From an uncultured Prevotellaceae bacterium (GTDB taxonomy: Bacteria; Bacteroidota; Bacteroidia; Bacteroidales; Bacteroidaceae), in contig ONCK01000001.1 of assembly GCA_900316315.1 (NCBI GenBank), positions 62,001 through 126,000 on the forward strand: a DNA stretch of 64,000 bases. The letters run 5' to 3'. Position 1 is the first letter of the stretch; the number at the start of each line of letters is the position of its first letter. Of this stretch, positions 1-8,036 are shown piece by piece. The notes under the pieces were generated by a model, which made no database searches, had not been told where the DNA came from, and saw only the letters and a program-made list of their open reading frames with translations. A program made the translations under genes and the position numbers.

Positions 1-1076
1 TGCAGGACCGCCGTTCCAAATACCGCCGCTCCTTGCTCTACCTCTATCGCAACAAAGGCCAACAGAGTAAACTTCTCTTCATACTCTCGGCTAACAGCTT
101 CAGCCAGATGCTCCGCCGCTACCGGTATGTGCGCGAGTACGCCAAATACCAGCAGGCGCAAGGCCGACTCATACAGAAGAAGCAGCAACAAGTAGCCCAA
201 GTCAAAGGACTCCTCGTCAAGACCCAGAGCGACAAGTCATCCGCCCTCCGGCAGCAGCGCAACGAGAACACACTCCTCACCCAGCAGCAAGGAAAACAAC
301 AGGAGAGTGTCAAGCAGCTGCAAAACAAGCAGCGGCAAATACGCAACGTCATCGCAGCCAATAAGAAAGAGATGGCTCAGCTCAATGCCCGCATCGACTA
401 CTATGTCAGACTAGCCATCGAGCAGGAGCGCAAGCGCCGCGAGGCGGAGATACGGGCCCGCGCCGAGGCAGCACGCAAGAAGGCGCTCGCCGAAGAGGCA
501 GCGCGCCGCAAGGCACAGGCTGCCGCCGAGTCCCGCACCAACAGCAGCTCTAAGTCTTCCACTGCCGCTAGGGAAACTCCTTCCGAGACCGGCAGAGCGA
601 GTTCCGAGTCCCCCAAGACCGCACCCATGGAGTCGTATCGCACAAGCAGCACCGAGTACGCACTCAGCCAGAACTTCGCTTCCAACAAGGGCCGTCTGCC
701 CATGCCTATCACGGGCAGCTACATCATCACAGCCCATTACGGATCTTACAACATGGAAGGCCTGCACAACGTACAGCTGAGTAACAAAGGCATCAACGTC
801 ACTGGGCACCCCGGAGCCGCGGCCCGCTGTATCTTCCCGGGAGTTGTGAGCTACGTATTCTCCCTCGGGGGCATGTACAACGTACTTGTCCGCCACGGCA
901 GCTACATCTCCGTCTACTGCAACCTCTCCTCTATCTCCGTAAGCAAGGGCCAGCACATCAGTGCCCGCGCTACCATCGGCCGCATCGCCAATGATGCCTC
1001 CGGCCGCCCAACCCTGCACTTCCAGCTCCGCAAGGAGACCTCCACGCTCAATCCTGAGTCCTGGCTGGCCCGATAG
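1..1076 (+). CDS. Murein hydrolase activator, EnvC-like (5' end outside window)
   Basis: The reading frame is open from base 3, so the true start lies upstream and the first possible start inside the window (TTG at 33) is not used as evidence. The visible part is a long charged Gln/Lys/Arg/Ala-rich coiled coil (about residues 40-180 counted from base 33), a Ser/Thr-rich linker, and a C-terminal M23/LytM-type domain ending in the motif LHFQLRKE. The usual zinc ligands at the start of the LytM domain are absent (NKGINV stands where catalytic members have H-x-G-x-D), which is the pattern of EnvC-type proteins that activate cell-wall amidases instead of cutting peptidoglycan. It would act in the periplasm during daughter-cell separation. 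A hairpin follows at 1148-1183. Family is fairly sure; the degenerate active site is read from the sequence. Confidence 0.8.
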   Translation, partial: QDRRSKYRRSLLYLYRNKGQQSKLLFILSANSFSQMLRRYRYVREYAKYQQAQGRLIQKKQQQVAQVKGLLVKTQSDKSSALRQQRNENTLLTQQQGKQQESVKQLQNKQRQIRNVIAANKKEMAQLNARIDYYVRLAIEQERKRREAEIRARAEAARKKALAEEAARRKAQAAAESRTNSSSKSSTAARETPSETGRASSESPKTAPMESYRTSSTEYALSQNFASNKGRLPMPITGSYIITAHYGSYNMEGLHNVQLSNKGINVTGHPGAAARCIFPGVVSYVFSLGGMYNVLVRHGSYISVYCNLSSISVSKGQHISARATIGRIANDASGRPTLHFQLRKETSTLNPESWLAR

Positions 1077-1147
1077 CATATCGCCTAAGCCCTGCCGGCT
1101 GCCGTACCGACGCCCATCGAGGCCTGCCAGCCAAGACCTATTCCTAC

Positions 1148-1183
1148 CTAAGTCCGACCCTGTCACAACAAGGTCGGACTTAG
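1148..1183. terminator. Hairpin after envC-like gene
   Basis: A perfect 12-bp inverted repeat (CTAAGTCCGACC at 1148-1159, its complement at 1172-1183) with a 12-nt loop, 72 bases past the stop codon. There is no clear T-run. The arm carries the GTCCGACC sequence that recurs in other gaps of this window. Confidence 0.6.
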
Positions 1184-1193
1184 TCTAAAACAA

Positions 1194-1233
1194 GATCTGA
1201 TGTAATTTAAATTAGGTCTGATGTAGTTTGGGC
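1194..1233 (+). repeat. 21-bp phased intergenic element, two units
   Basis: Core GATCTGATG at 1194 and GGTCTGATG at 1215 are exactly 21 bp apart. The first is followed by a variant of the TAGTTTAAACTA palindrome (TAATTTAAATTA). It belongs to the family described at 45306-45389. Confidence 0.7.
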
Positions 1234-1489
1234 TGCAAAACATCTTGCCGTTGCGCCCCTCCTATCCGCTTTTTCGGTTCAGCCTGCTACATCTCTGTCG
1301 TTGCCGCCCGTTCACTACAGGCGGGCAGCCTGCACAGCCAGTCCCTTATCTCATATCACACATCGCCAGACTCCACGTCTCCTCCAAGCCGTCTTGTCAC
1401 ATGCCTACGACGCCAAATCAGACGACTTCGACGAAAAAGTGAACAATAAACACCCAAATTTTCACTCCGAGATCTCTCATTATTTTTAT

Positions 1490-1497
1490 TAACTTTG
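1490..1497 (+). promoter_or_regulatory. -7 promoter box, phosphoesterase gene
   Basis: TAACTTTG matches the Bacteroidetes TAnnTTTG -7 box, 27 bases before the ATG at 1525. No clear TTG -33 box at the expected distance. Confidence 0.55.
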
Positions 1498-1524
1498 CAT
1501 CTGACACCTTCATAAGCGGCTCTG

Positions 1525-2346
1525 ATGAAATTTGCGTCCCTCCAGGTCCTCCTGCTCCTCTGTCTTGGCCTACTCAGTGGCTGCGACAAGTTTGAGTATC
1601 ACCCCTACGACGCCCACATCTCGGGTTCGCAGGGTCTGACCGCGCGCAACATCGAGCAAATCCAGAGCCAGTGCGCAGGCAAGGACACCCTGCGTGTCGC
1701 GCAAATCAGCGACACGCAACGATGGTACGACGAGACACAAGCTCTCGTCGACGCCATCAATGCCAGAGGCGACGTAGACTTTGTCATCCACTGCGGAGAC
1801 CAGAGCGACTTCGGACTTACCAAGGAGTTTGAGTGGCAGAGAGACATCATGGCAGGATTTAAGATGCCCTGGGTCTGCATCATCGGCAATCACGACTGCC
1901 TCGGTACCGGCGAGGACGTATACCATGCGATGTACGGCAGTGACGATTTTGCCTTCAACGCCAGTTTTCTCCACGTAGTCTGCCTCAATACCGTCGCCTT
2001 CGAGTACGATCACTCCGCCAACGTACCCGACTTCACCTTCATCCGCTCTGATCGCGACAGTCTCCTGGCTACCGACAGCTTGGTCCTGACCAATACCATC
2101 GTGGCCATGCACGCTGCGCCGGGCAACGAACAGTTTGACAACAATATCTCAGACTTTTTCAACTACTCCCTGCGCAAGTACCGCGGGCTCCTCTTCTGTC
2201 TCTGCGGGCACGACCATCATACGACAACCCTCTATCCCTATGGCGACGACCTCCCCTTCTACATGGTCGCGTCGGCCAACCGCAAGACCTATATCCTATA
2301 TACCATCACCCGCAACAGCTATGAGCGCGAAGTGGTCCAACTATAG
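1525..2346 (+). CDS. Metallophosphoesterase lipoprotein
   Basis: 273 residues. An N-terminal lipoprotein signal ends in LLSGC (lipid-modified Cys at about 20), so it is probably anchored in the envelope. The calcineurin-like phosphoesterase motifs appear in order: a D-T-Q variant of the first DxH motif (about 64), GDQSD (about 92), GNHD (about 119), a lone His in AMHAAP, and GHDHH (about 229). These residues normally bind two metal ions. The first motif has Gln where His is usual, a change that occurs in this superfamily and need not abolish activity. Substrate is unknown. The next gene begins inside its last 26 bases, so the two are probably co-transcribed from the box at 1490. Confidence 0.85.
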   Translation: MKFASLQVLLLLCLGLLSGCDKFEYHPYDAHISGSQGLTARNIEQIQSQCAGKDTLRVAQISDTQRWYDETQALVDAINARGDVDFVIHCGDQSDFGLTKEFEWQRDIMAGFKMPWVCIIGNHDCLGTGEDVYHAMYGSDDFAFNASFLHVVCLNTVAFEYDHSANVPDFTFIRSDRDSLLATDSLVLTNTIVAMHAAPGNEQFDNNISDFFNYSLRKYRGLLFCLCGHDHHTTTLYPYGDDLPFYMVASANRKTYILYTITRNSYEREVVQL

Positions 2347-3076
2347 CCTACCCCTGCGCCTTGCCGCAGGCCTCTGCATCGCCCTGCGTACCGTCCTGAC
2401 GGCATACGCAGAACCCGTGACGCTGTCTGCTATCTCGCAGGTACCATCGGACACGATACAGTATTTGCTCCCCAAAAAGATGACCCGTGACACCGCCAGC
2501 CTGGCCAACGAGCGCTACCGACACACTCTGGAGAGGATCAACCGATTTTGGACCAGCCTCACACCCAATCAGGTCAAGATACAGTACGCAGGCGACATGG
2601 GACTCGTCTCGATAGGACCAGGGTGGCACTACGGGCACGACCGCAGAGTATGGGAAACCGACTTGATGTTTGGCTATCTGCCCGCGTACCACACACATCA
2701 TTCCAAGCTCATACTTACTTTGCGCCAGACTTACGCCCCCTTCCGCGTAAGGCTAGGAGACAACGTCAACATCGACCCACTTGCGACTGGGCTCTATCTG
2801 ACTACGATATTCAGCGATCAATTTTGGGCTAAAGAACCTGACAAGTACCCGAAGAAATACTACGGCTTCTCGACCAAGATACGCGCCAACGTATTTCTGG
2901 GGCAGCGGCTCAGATATGAAATACCGCAGATGAAGCGTATGCAACACAAGGCGGTCATCTTTTACTACGACGTCTCGACCAATGACTTGTATCTTGCCAG
3001 CTGTGCGACCAACAAGTATATCAGTCTGTGGGACATCCTGGTCTTTGACGTAGGGCTCAGTTTTGAATTCTACTAA
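2321..3076 (+). CDS. Secreted envelope protein, probable outer membrane beta-barrel
   Basis: 251 residues from the ATG at 2321; longer readings run into the preceding gene and look nothing like a signal sequence. Residues 1-31 form a signal peptide (basic start, Leu/Ala-rich core, cleavage near AYA-EP). The rest is rich in alternating polar and aromatic residues and ends in SFEFY, with a terminal aromatic residue as in many outer membrane barrels. No catalytic motif was found and I do not recognise the family. The 26-bp overlap with the phosphoesterase gene suggests linked expression and perhaps a shared envelope role. Confidence 0.65.
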   Translation: MSAKWSNYSLPLRLAAGLCIALRTVLTAYAEPVTLSAISQVPSDTIQYLLPKKMTRDTASLANERYRHTLERINRFWTSLTPNQVKIQYAGDMGLVSIGPGWHYGHDRRVWETDLMFGYLPAYHTHHSKLILTLRQTYAPFRVRLGDNVNIDPLATGLYLTTIFSDQFWAKEPDKYPKKYYGFSTKIRANVFLGQRLRYEIPQMKRMQHKAVIFYYDVSTNDLYLASCATNKYISLWDILVFDVGLSFEFY

Positions 3077-3151
3077 ATCCCGCCTGCAAGCATCTACGAC
3101 TGTCCCGCCTCACCAAAACCTGTGCACTAAAGACCCGCAACGGCATAATAC

Positions 3152-3190
3152 ACAACCGCTCAGCTTCCCCATGAGAAACTGAGCGATTGT
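3152..3190. terminator. Hairpin between convergent genes
   Basis: A stem of CGCTCAG (3157-3163) with its complement (3179-3185), extended outward after one mismatch. It lies between the envelope gene ending at 3076 and the cysteine-repeat gene ending at 3217 on the other strand, so it could serve both. Confidence 0.6.
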
Positions 3191-3216
3191 ACTATCGTGC
3201 AGGCCTTGCCGGCACA

Positions 3217-4131
3217 CTACTGTATCTCTACCTGTGGCTTGTCAAGTTGGTACAGGCGGTTGCGGTTTACTTGGAGTACGCCTTTGACCCCTTTGAACTT
3301 TTCGATTGTCTCATCCAGCGTCCATTTGTCCGGCTTGCGAAGTGCCACAGCTGGGAGAATCGAGTACGTATATACCACTTTGGCGCCCCACTTCTTGGCC
3401 GCCTTGAGCAGAGATCGCTTGCCCACCTTCTCATCGTAGTGAATGATCAGCGTAGAAGGGTCGTAGAGCTTAGCGTCCAGACTGTCGTGACGCGGCAAGC
3501 GGATATAGGGACGCGAAAAGAGCTGCCGCAGTGAGTCTGCCTTGCCCTGATTGACTGAAGACCGCATCAGGGCATGGTCTTTGTGGCAAGTACCCTCGCC
3601 CTGACCACAGGCTGTACCTTTCTTCTCGCAAGTCATACCTTCTTTCTGGCAGGCCGTGCCCTTCTGGCCACACGCTGTACCCTTCTTCTCGCAAGTCATA
3701 CCTTCTTTCTGGCAGGCTGCGCCCTTCTGATGGCACGCTGTACCCTTCTTCTCGCAAGTCATGCCATCTTTCTGGCAGGCTGTGCCCTTCTGGCCACACG
3801 CTGTACCTTTCTTTTCGCAAGTCATACCATCTTTCTGGCAGGCCGTGCCCTTCTGGCCACACGCTGTACCTTTCTTCTCGCAAGTCATACCTTCTTTCTG
3901 GCAGGCTGTACCCTTCTGGCCACACGCTGTACCTTTCTTCTTGCAAGTCATACCATCTTTCTGGCAGGCTGTGCCTTTCTGATGACAGTTTGCAACTTTT
4001 TGCTGACAAGCAGTATCGCCTTTCCGGCATGTCGTATCACTCTGATGGCAGGCCGTTTCGGCGCCACAGGACTGGCTCCATCCCAGCATTGGCAGGGTAA
4101 GGAGCATAAGGCTAATTATCCATTTCATCAT
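3217..4131 (-). CDS. Secreted cysteine-heptad repeat protein with propeptide-like C-terminal domain
   Basis: 304 residues with a clear signal peptide (residues 1-20, cut near GWS-QS). Residues 22-182 hold 24 cysteines; after the first pair (22, 28) every one is exactly seven residues from the last (28, 35, 42 ... 182). The heptads have forms such as TACGQKG, TACQKEG and MTCEKKG, and three heptads make a 21-residue super-unit repeated about six times. Each repeat is rich in Lys, Gly and Gln and has almost no large hydrophobics. Residues about 226-294 look like the inhibitor I9 / subtilisin propeptide fold (beta strand LIIHYDEK, helix KSLL..AKKWGAKVV, YSILPAVALRKP, helix, GVLQVNRN), but no protease domain follows. 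Metal binding, redox buffering or a disulfide ladder are all possible; function is unknown. A promoter box lies four bases before the ATG. Confidence 0.85.
   Translation of the reverse strand: MMKWIISLMLLTLPMLGWSQSCGAETACHQSDTTCRKGDTACQQKVANCHQKGTACQKDGMTCKKKGTACGQKGTACQKEGMTCEKKGTACGQKGTACQKDGMTCEKKGTACGQKGTACQKDGMTCEKKGTACHQKGAACQKEGMTCEKKGTACGQKGTACQKEGMTCEKKGTACGQGEGTCHKDHALMRSSVNQGKADSLRQLFSRPYIRLPRHDSLDAKLYDPSTLIIHYDEKVGKRSLLKAAKKWGAKVVYTYSILPAVALRKPDKWTLDETIEKFKGVKGVLQVNRNRLYQLDKPQVEIQ
3616..3993 (-). repeat. 63-bp tandem repeats, six units
   Basis: In-frame tandem repeat inside the cysteine-rich gene. Each 63-bp unit encodes three cysteine heptads, and copies differ mainly by single bases (Glu/Asp and Gly/His swaps), which implies recent duplication or gene conversion. 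A partial seventh unit runs to about 3586. Confidence 0.9.
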
Positions 4132-4135
4132 GCCG

Positions 4136-4143
4136 CAAAGATA
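4136..4143 (-). promoter_or_regulatory. -7 promoter box directly before the cysteine-repeat gene
   Basis: TATCTTTG on the minus strand ends only four bases before the ATG at 4131, so transcription should start at or next to the start codon, giving a leaderless or nearly leaderless message. Confidence 0.5.
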
Positions 4144-4212
4144 GTCAGTTTGTGCGAAATGCGAGTGTCAAAGTCTCTTTTTAATGTAAAGAGATGAGAA
4201 CTAAATACAAAT

Positions 4213-4246
4213 GAGGTCAGACTCGGTTGATACCCTGTCTGACCTC
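4213..4246. terminator. Hairpin after dxs
   Basis: GAGGTCAGAC (4213-4222) pairs with GTCTGACCTC (4237-4246) around a 14-nt loop, about 90 bases past the dxs stop. The arm GGTCAGAC resembles the core of the dispersed 21-bp element. Confidence 0.55.
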
Positions 4247-4338
4247 CATCCTATTATAAAGGATACGATTACTCACGCTGACCATCCCCTGACACACGAT
4301 ATTTGATACAGCCTGTACAGGGTATCGACGGCAAGCCG

Positions 4339-6105
4339 CTATGCCTTGTCGAGCACCGCCAGGATATCGTCTGCGATCTGCTCGTCCAGCAGGTGGTTGT
4401 CCTTCATCAGCTGCTGTACGTCGTAGCGGTCGTAGAGTGCCTTGCGTACGCCAAAATTGATCACGCGCATGGCTGTCGGTCCGTAGTAGCGGGCGATGCG
4501 CTCACCGAAGCCGCCGTCCAGGCTGCCGTCTTCGAGCGTGGCAACAACCTGGTGTCCGCTCTCCAGCGACTGGAGCATTTGTTCGTCTACGCCGCTCAGA
4601 TAGCGTGGATTGATCAAGGTAGCATCGATGCCGCGGGCGGCGAGCAGTTGCTTGACCTTGAGACCTTTCTGATAGAAGTCACCGACGGCGATGATGGCGA
4701 CTCGGCTCCCCAGATGATCAAGTTTGAACTTATTGATTTCATCATAGTCCTTGTCGACCTCTTGGTCCGTATGCAGAACGCCCCACTCGGGCACACGGAT
4801 AGCTACAGACCGCTTCTCCTGCCTGATAGCCCAGGCTTCCATGGCGATAAGTTCCTCGTAAGTCGTGGGAGCAAGGTAGATCAGATTGGGAATATGGCTT
4901 AGCATCGGTATGTCGAAGAAACATATATGCGTGAAATCGCTCATGCCGTAAATAGAGGAACCGATGACGTTGATCACAGCGGGGTTGCCATTGACAGCGA
5001 GGTCCTGGCTGATCTGGTCGTAGGTGCGCTGTAGGAAGGTGGCATAGGTACTGTATACGGGGTGGGCGCCGCGCTTGGCCATGCCGGAGGCGAGTGCGAC
5101 AGCCTCCTCCTCGGCGATGCCGACGTCGATGTATTGTTGTCCAGCCGCCTTGCGCTCTTCGGGGCCAAAGCCTATGGCCGCGGGCACAGCAGAAGAGATG
5201 CAGACCAGCTTGGGGTCGCGCTTGATCTCCTCGCGGAGCCACTTACCCAGCATCAAGGGCATATATTCGCCGCCCCGAGACTGATCCCGCAGGCTGCCGT
5301 CCTCGATGTGGAAGGGCATGCTCCAGTGCCAGCGCTCCTTATTCTCGACTGCGGGCTGGAAGCCGTGACCCTTTTCAGTATGGATATGGACTACGATGGG
5401 GTGGCCGGTATCCTTGACGCGCCGGAAGGCCTGGACCAGCTGCAAGACGTCGTTGCCCTGCTCCACATAGAGATAGTCGAGGCCAAAGGACTTGAAGAAA
5501 TTGAGCGGACTCTGCCCCTGGGTCTCGCGGAGCTGGCGCAGATCGCGGTAGAGGCCTCCGTGGTTTTCGGCGATGCTCATCTCGTTGTCATTGACTACGA
5601 TAATCAAGTTGGTTCCCAGCTCCGAGACAGTATCAAGTCCCTCAAAGGCCTCACCGCCCGAGAGGCTACCGTCACCAATTACGGCCACGATATTCTCATG
5701 TCCGCCCATCACGTCACGGGCTTTCATCAAGCCGCTGGCAAGCGAGATGGAGGTCGAAGTATGTCCGATTTCAAAGTTGTCATATTCGGGGTTTTCGGCC
5801 GGAGAGCTGTAGCCCGAGATGGCGTCCATGCTCTGCGCGTCGATAAAGCCCTTGGCGCGGCCCGTAAGTATCTTGTGAGGATAGCTCTGGTGGCTTACGT
5901 CAAATACTATCTTGTCTGTAGGAGCATCAAAGACGTAGTGTAGAGCCACCGTGGCCTCGGTAAATCCGAGATTGGGGCCGACGTGTCCGCCGTGGATGCT
6001 TACGCGGTTGAGCACGGCCTGACGTACTTCATCTGCCACCTGTGGCAGGTCGGAGAGGGCCACTTGGTTGAGGTCCTTGGGGCTGTTGATTTTTTCGAGA
6101 AACAT
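4339..6105 (-). CDS. dxs: 1-deoxy-D-xylulose-5-phosphate synthase, short form
   Basis: 588 residues from the ATG at 6105; the longer reading upstream crosses the promoter box at 6146-6153 and is rejected. It is a transketolase-like enzyme binding thiamine diphosphate (GDGSLSGG at 144-151 to N172) and would condense pyruvate with glyceraldehyde 3-phosphate to give the first intermediate of the MEP isoprenoid pathway. It is about 40 residues shorter than classical DXS, and the usual IAEQHAV segment reads IAEEEAV. Bacteroidetes often carry such a short second copy beside a full-length one, so this may be a paralogue with another role. It follows the CoA-transferase gene on the same strand but has its own promoter. 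Superfamily is certain, exact reaction less so. Confidence 0.8.
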   Translation of the reverse strand: MFLEKINSPKDLNQVALSDLPQVADEVRQAVLNRVSIHGGHVGPNLGFTEATVALHYVFDAPTDKIVFDVSHQSYPHKILTGRAKGFIDAQSMDAISGYSSPAENPEYDNFEIGHTSTSISLASGLMKARDVMGGHENIVAVIGDGSLSGGEAFEGLDTVSELGTNLIIVVNDNEMSIAENHGGLYRDLRQLRETQGQSPLNFFKSFGLDYLYVEQGNDVLQLVQAFRRVKDTGHPIVVHIHTEKGHGFQPAVENKERWHWSMPFHIEDGSLRDQSRGGEYMPLMLGKWLREEIKRDPKLVCISSAVPAAIGFGPEERKAAGQQYIDVGIAEEEAVALASGMAKRGAHPVYSTYATFLQRTYDQISQDLAVNGNPAVINVIGSSIYGMSDFTHICFFDIPMLSHIPNLIYLAPTTYEELIAMEAWAIRQEKRSVAIRVPEWGVLHTDQEVDKDYDEINKFKLDHLGSRVAIIAVGDFYQKGLKVKQLLAARGIDATLINPRYLSGVDEQMLQSLESGHQVVATLEDGSLDGGFGERIARYYGPTAMRVINFGVRKALYDRYDVQQLMKDNHLLDEQIADDILAVLDKA

Positions 6106-6145
6106 AGTTTGTTGTATGATAAGTCTGAATGTCTGATTTCGGGTG

Positions 6146-6153
6146 CAAAGGTA
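6146..6153 (-). promoter_or_regulatory. -7 promoter box for dxs
   Basis: TACCTTTG on the minus strand, 40 bases before the dxs start. No TTG box at the expected distance. Confidence 0.5.
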
Positions 6154-6308
6154 CTGCCGGCCAGTTGGCGGGGAGGTATATCTATTACGGGTATAGCAAC
6201 CAGATTTACGGGTGGCAGACCGCACATGCGGAAGCCAGTCATCTCCCCACGGGGACAGAAGGGCCGGCTATCGGCTTTTTCTCAATAACTATATCAGAGA
6301 TGTGGGCC

Positions 6309-6346
6309 ACAGGGTCCGCCCCCACTCAGAGGAGGCCGGACCCTGT
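6309..6346. terminator. Hairpin after the CoA-transferase gene
   Basis: A perfect 10-bp stem, ACAGGGTCCG (6309-6318) with CGGACCCTGT (6337-6346), 20 bases past the stop at 6367. No T-run follows on the minus strand. Confidence 0.55.
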
Positions 6347-6366
6347 AGCTACACAGAGGCGATGGG

Positions 6367-7671
6367 CTATAGGCTGAAGTTGTGGTAATGGGGACCGAAG
6401 CGCTTGTAGGCTGCTTCGTCCAGCATCACGCGATCATCGGGATGGGCGATGGAGGTGAGGAGCTTGGCTCTCTCCTCGAGCGAACGGCCGGTGAGGTCGA
6501 CGGCCCCGTATTCGGTCACGACCCAATGGGCATTGGCTCTCGGCGTGACCACGCCTGCGCCCTCGTTGAGCACAGGTACGATCTTGGAGACACCTTTCTT
6601 GGTACGTGAGGCAAAAGCTGTGATGCTGCGGCCTCCCTCGCTCTGCTCTGCACCTTGGACAAAATCCAGCTGTCCGCCCGTGCCTGAGTAGATGCGGGTG
6701 CCGATGGAATCGGCGCAGATCTGCCCCGTCAGATCCACTTGGGTGGCTGAGTTGATGCAGACCATGCCCGGATTTTGCGCTATCACCGACGGCGCATTGG
6801 TATACTTGATGTCCTTCATCAGGACTGCGGGATTGTGGTCTATAAAGCTGTACACCTCCTGCGATCCCAAGAGGAAGGAGGCTGTAATCTTGCCCGTGTC
6901 GATACGTTTACGGCTGCCGTTGATCACGCCCTTCTTGATAAGGCGCAGCACTCCGTCGGCAAACATCTCCGTATGGATGCCGAGGTCGCGGTGTCCGTCC
7001 AGCTGCGAAGCGAGCGCGTTGGGCAGCGCGCCGATACCCATCTGAATACATGCGCCGTCGTCGATGAGCGCCGCACACTGCTTGCCGATAAGCTTTTCCT
7101 GCTCTGTAGGCTCCATAAAGCCCTTGGTGATAAGCGGCGAATCGTCTCTTACGAGGTAATCAAACTGATCCAGACTCACCAGGTCGCCGTAGGCGAAAGG
7201 GACATTAGGATTGACGACTGCTATAGAGACGCGTGCCGTCTCGATGGCGGCGATGGAGCAATCGACAGAGGTCCCCAATGATACGCGCCCCTCACTATCG
7301 GGCTCGGAGACCTGTACCATTGCGCAGTCGAGCTTGATTACGCCTGACCGGTAGAGACGCTGTGACTCACTAAGATGCACTGGGATATAGTCGGCATAGC
7401 CCTGATTGACGCTGGGGCGAACATTGGGCCCGATAAAAAAGCCCTGGTCAAAAAAGACTCCCTCCCACTTAGGATCAGCATAGGGAGCAGGGCCTTCCGT
7501 ATGGAAATGATGAAAGTGCAGATCGGTGACATCGCCGGCCTCGGCCCGACGCTCCAGCGCCTGAATCAGCACTTGGGGCACACTGGCTACGCTACTGAGA
7601 TGGATATGGCCGTGGCTGCGCACGACGGAGACGGCTTCATCAGCCGATACATAGTGGGGATGTTTGCTCAT
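6367..7671 (-). CDS. Acetyl-CoA hydrolase/transferase family (butyryl- or 4-hydroxybutyrate-CoA transferase)
   Basis: 434 residues, normal length for the acyl-CoA:acetate CoA-transferase family. It aligns by eye with 4-hydroxybutyrate and butyryl-CoA:acetate CoA-transferases: SVASVPQ near the start, the Gly-rich segment IQMGIGALPNA, the GSQEVYSF segment that carries the catalytic Glu, the SGTGGQLDF motif, and the C-terminal VVTEYGAVDLTGRS. Such enzymes move CoA between acyl groups in the cytoplasm at the end of butyrate fermentation from succinate or amino acids, as in asaccharolytic Porphyromonas. It has its own promoter and a hairpin follows it. Which acyl-CoA it prefers cannot be told from sequence. 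Confidence 0.85.
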   Translation of the reverse strand: MSKHPHYVSADEAVSVVRSHGHIHLSSVASVPQVLIQALERRAEAGDVTDLHFHHFHTEGPAPYADPKWEGVFFDQGFFIGPNVRPSVNQGYADYIPVHLSESQRLYRSGVIKLDCAMVQVSEPDSEGRVSLGTSVDCSIAAIETARVSIAVVNPNVPFAYGDLVSLDQFDYLVRDDSPLITKGFMEPTEQEKLIGKQCAALIDDGACIQMGIGALPNALASQLDGHRDLGIHTEMFADGVLRLIKKGVINGSRKRIDTGKITASFLLGSQEVYSFIDHNPAVLMKDIKYTNAPSVIAQNPGMVCINSATQVDLTGQICADSIGTRIYSGTGGQLDFVQGAEQSEGGRSITAFASRTKKGVSKIVPVLNEGAGVVTPRANAHWVVTEYGAVDLTGRSLEERAKLLTSIAHPDDRVMLDEAAYKRFGPHYHNFSL

Positions 7672-7713
7672 ATTGAGATGATGGCAGCGCGGGAGCTGTT
7701 CTGGTTTTGGCTA

Positions 7714-7743
7714 CAAAGGTACAAACAAATGCACACTCTGCAA
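7714..7743 (-). promoter_or_regulatory. Promoter of the CoA-transferase gene
   Basis: TTG at 7743-7741, 19 bases, then TACCTTTG at 7721-7714 on the minus strand: both boxes of the Bacteroidetes housekeeping promoter at normal spacing, 43 bases before the ATG. Confidence 0.7.
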
Positions 7744-7884
7744 AACTTTGAGCCAAAATGAAATATTGTGTAAATAAAATTTCCATTCGATCCTCGTCCG
7801 ACGCTTTTCGCAACCCTCCGCATGCCGTCTGTCGGCCATCGGATCCCCTACCGCCCCGACAAGACGCCTTCCCGATTTGGAACA

Positions 7885-7935
7885 AGTCTCTTGTAGTCTA
7901 GGCCAAGTCTGATGGAGTTTAAACCAGGTCCGACC
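7885..7935 (+). repeat. 21-bp phased intergenic element, three units
   Basis: AGTCTCTTG at 7885, AGTCTGATG at 7906 and GGTCCGACC at 7927 are each 21 bp apart. The middle unit keeps the GTTTAAAC centre. The last unit merges into the left arm of the hairpin at 7923-7961. Confidence 0.65.
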
Positions 7936-7961
7936 TTGTTGGTGACAAAGTCGGACCTGGT
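7923..7961. terminator. Long hairpin after mltG
   Basis: A 17-bp stem with a single mismatch (7923-7939 with 7945-7961) and a five-base loop, about 75 bases past the mltG stop. The arm holds GGTCCGACCTTGT, the form shared with the hairpins at 11648, 27788 and 1148. Confidence 0.65.
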
Positions 7962-8036
7962 ATAGTGTAGATGAGATGTGTCCCGCGGTTTCTCGCGTCA
8001 GCTTACCTGCTACAAGGCGGCCGGTACGTACAGCAT

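Larger units (their letters stand above)
1077..1524. other. Non-coding gap with hairpin, phased repeat and promoter
   Basis: 448 bases without a convincing gene. It holds the hairpin at 1148-1183, two units of the 21-bp phased element with cores at 1194 and 1215, and a TAACTTTG box at 1490. Nothing recognisable was seen in 1240-1480. Confidence 0.7.
7672..8036. other. Non-coding gap with promoter, phased repeat and hairpin
   Basis: 365 bases between the divergently placed ends of the CoA-transferase (start) and mltG (stop). It holds the CoA-transferase promoter (7714-7743), phased-element cores at 7885, 7906 and 7927, and a long hairpin at 7923-7961. Nothing else is recognisable. Confidence 0.7.

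Noticed and set aside
411-1166. Minus-strand frame of about 250 codons opposite the EnvC-like gene
   Set aside because: Low-complexity Gly/Ala/Leu reading of a GC-rich coding strand, no family likeness.
2135-2320. Upstream extension of the envelope protein gene
   Set aside because: It lies in another frame of the phosphoesterase gene; the ATG at 2321 gives a proper signal peptide.
3616-3993. CRISPR-like periodic repeats
   Set aside because: Units are contiguous with no spacers and keep a reading frame; they are coding tandem repeats.
3574-4197. Long plus-strand open frame over the cysteine-repeat gene
   Set aside because: It is the complement of the 63-bp repeats, so it stays open by repetition. 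The minus-strand reading has the signal peptide, promoter box and sensible domain.
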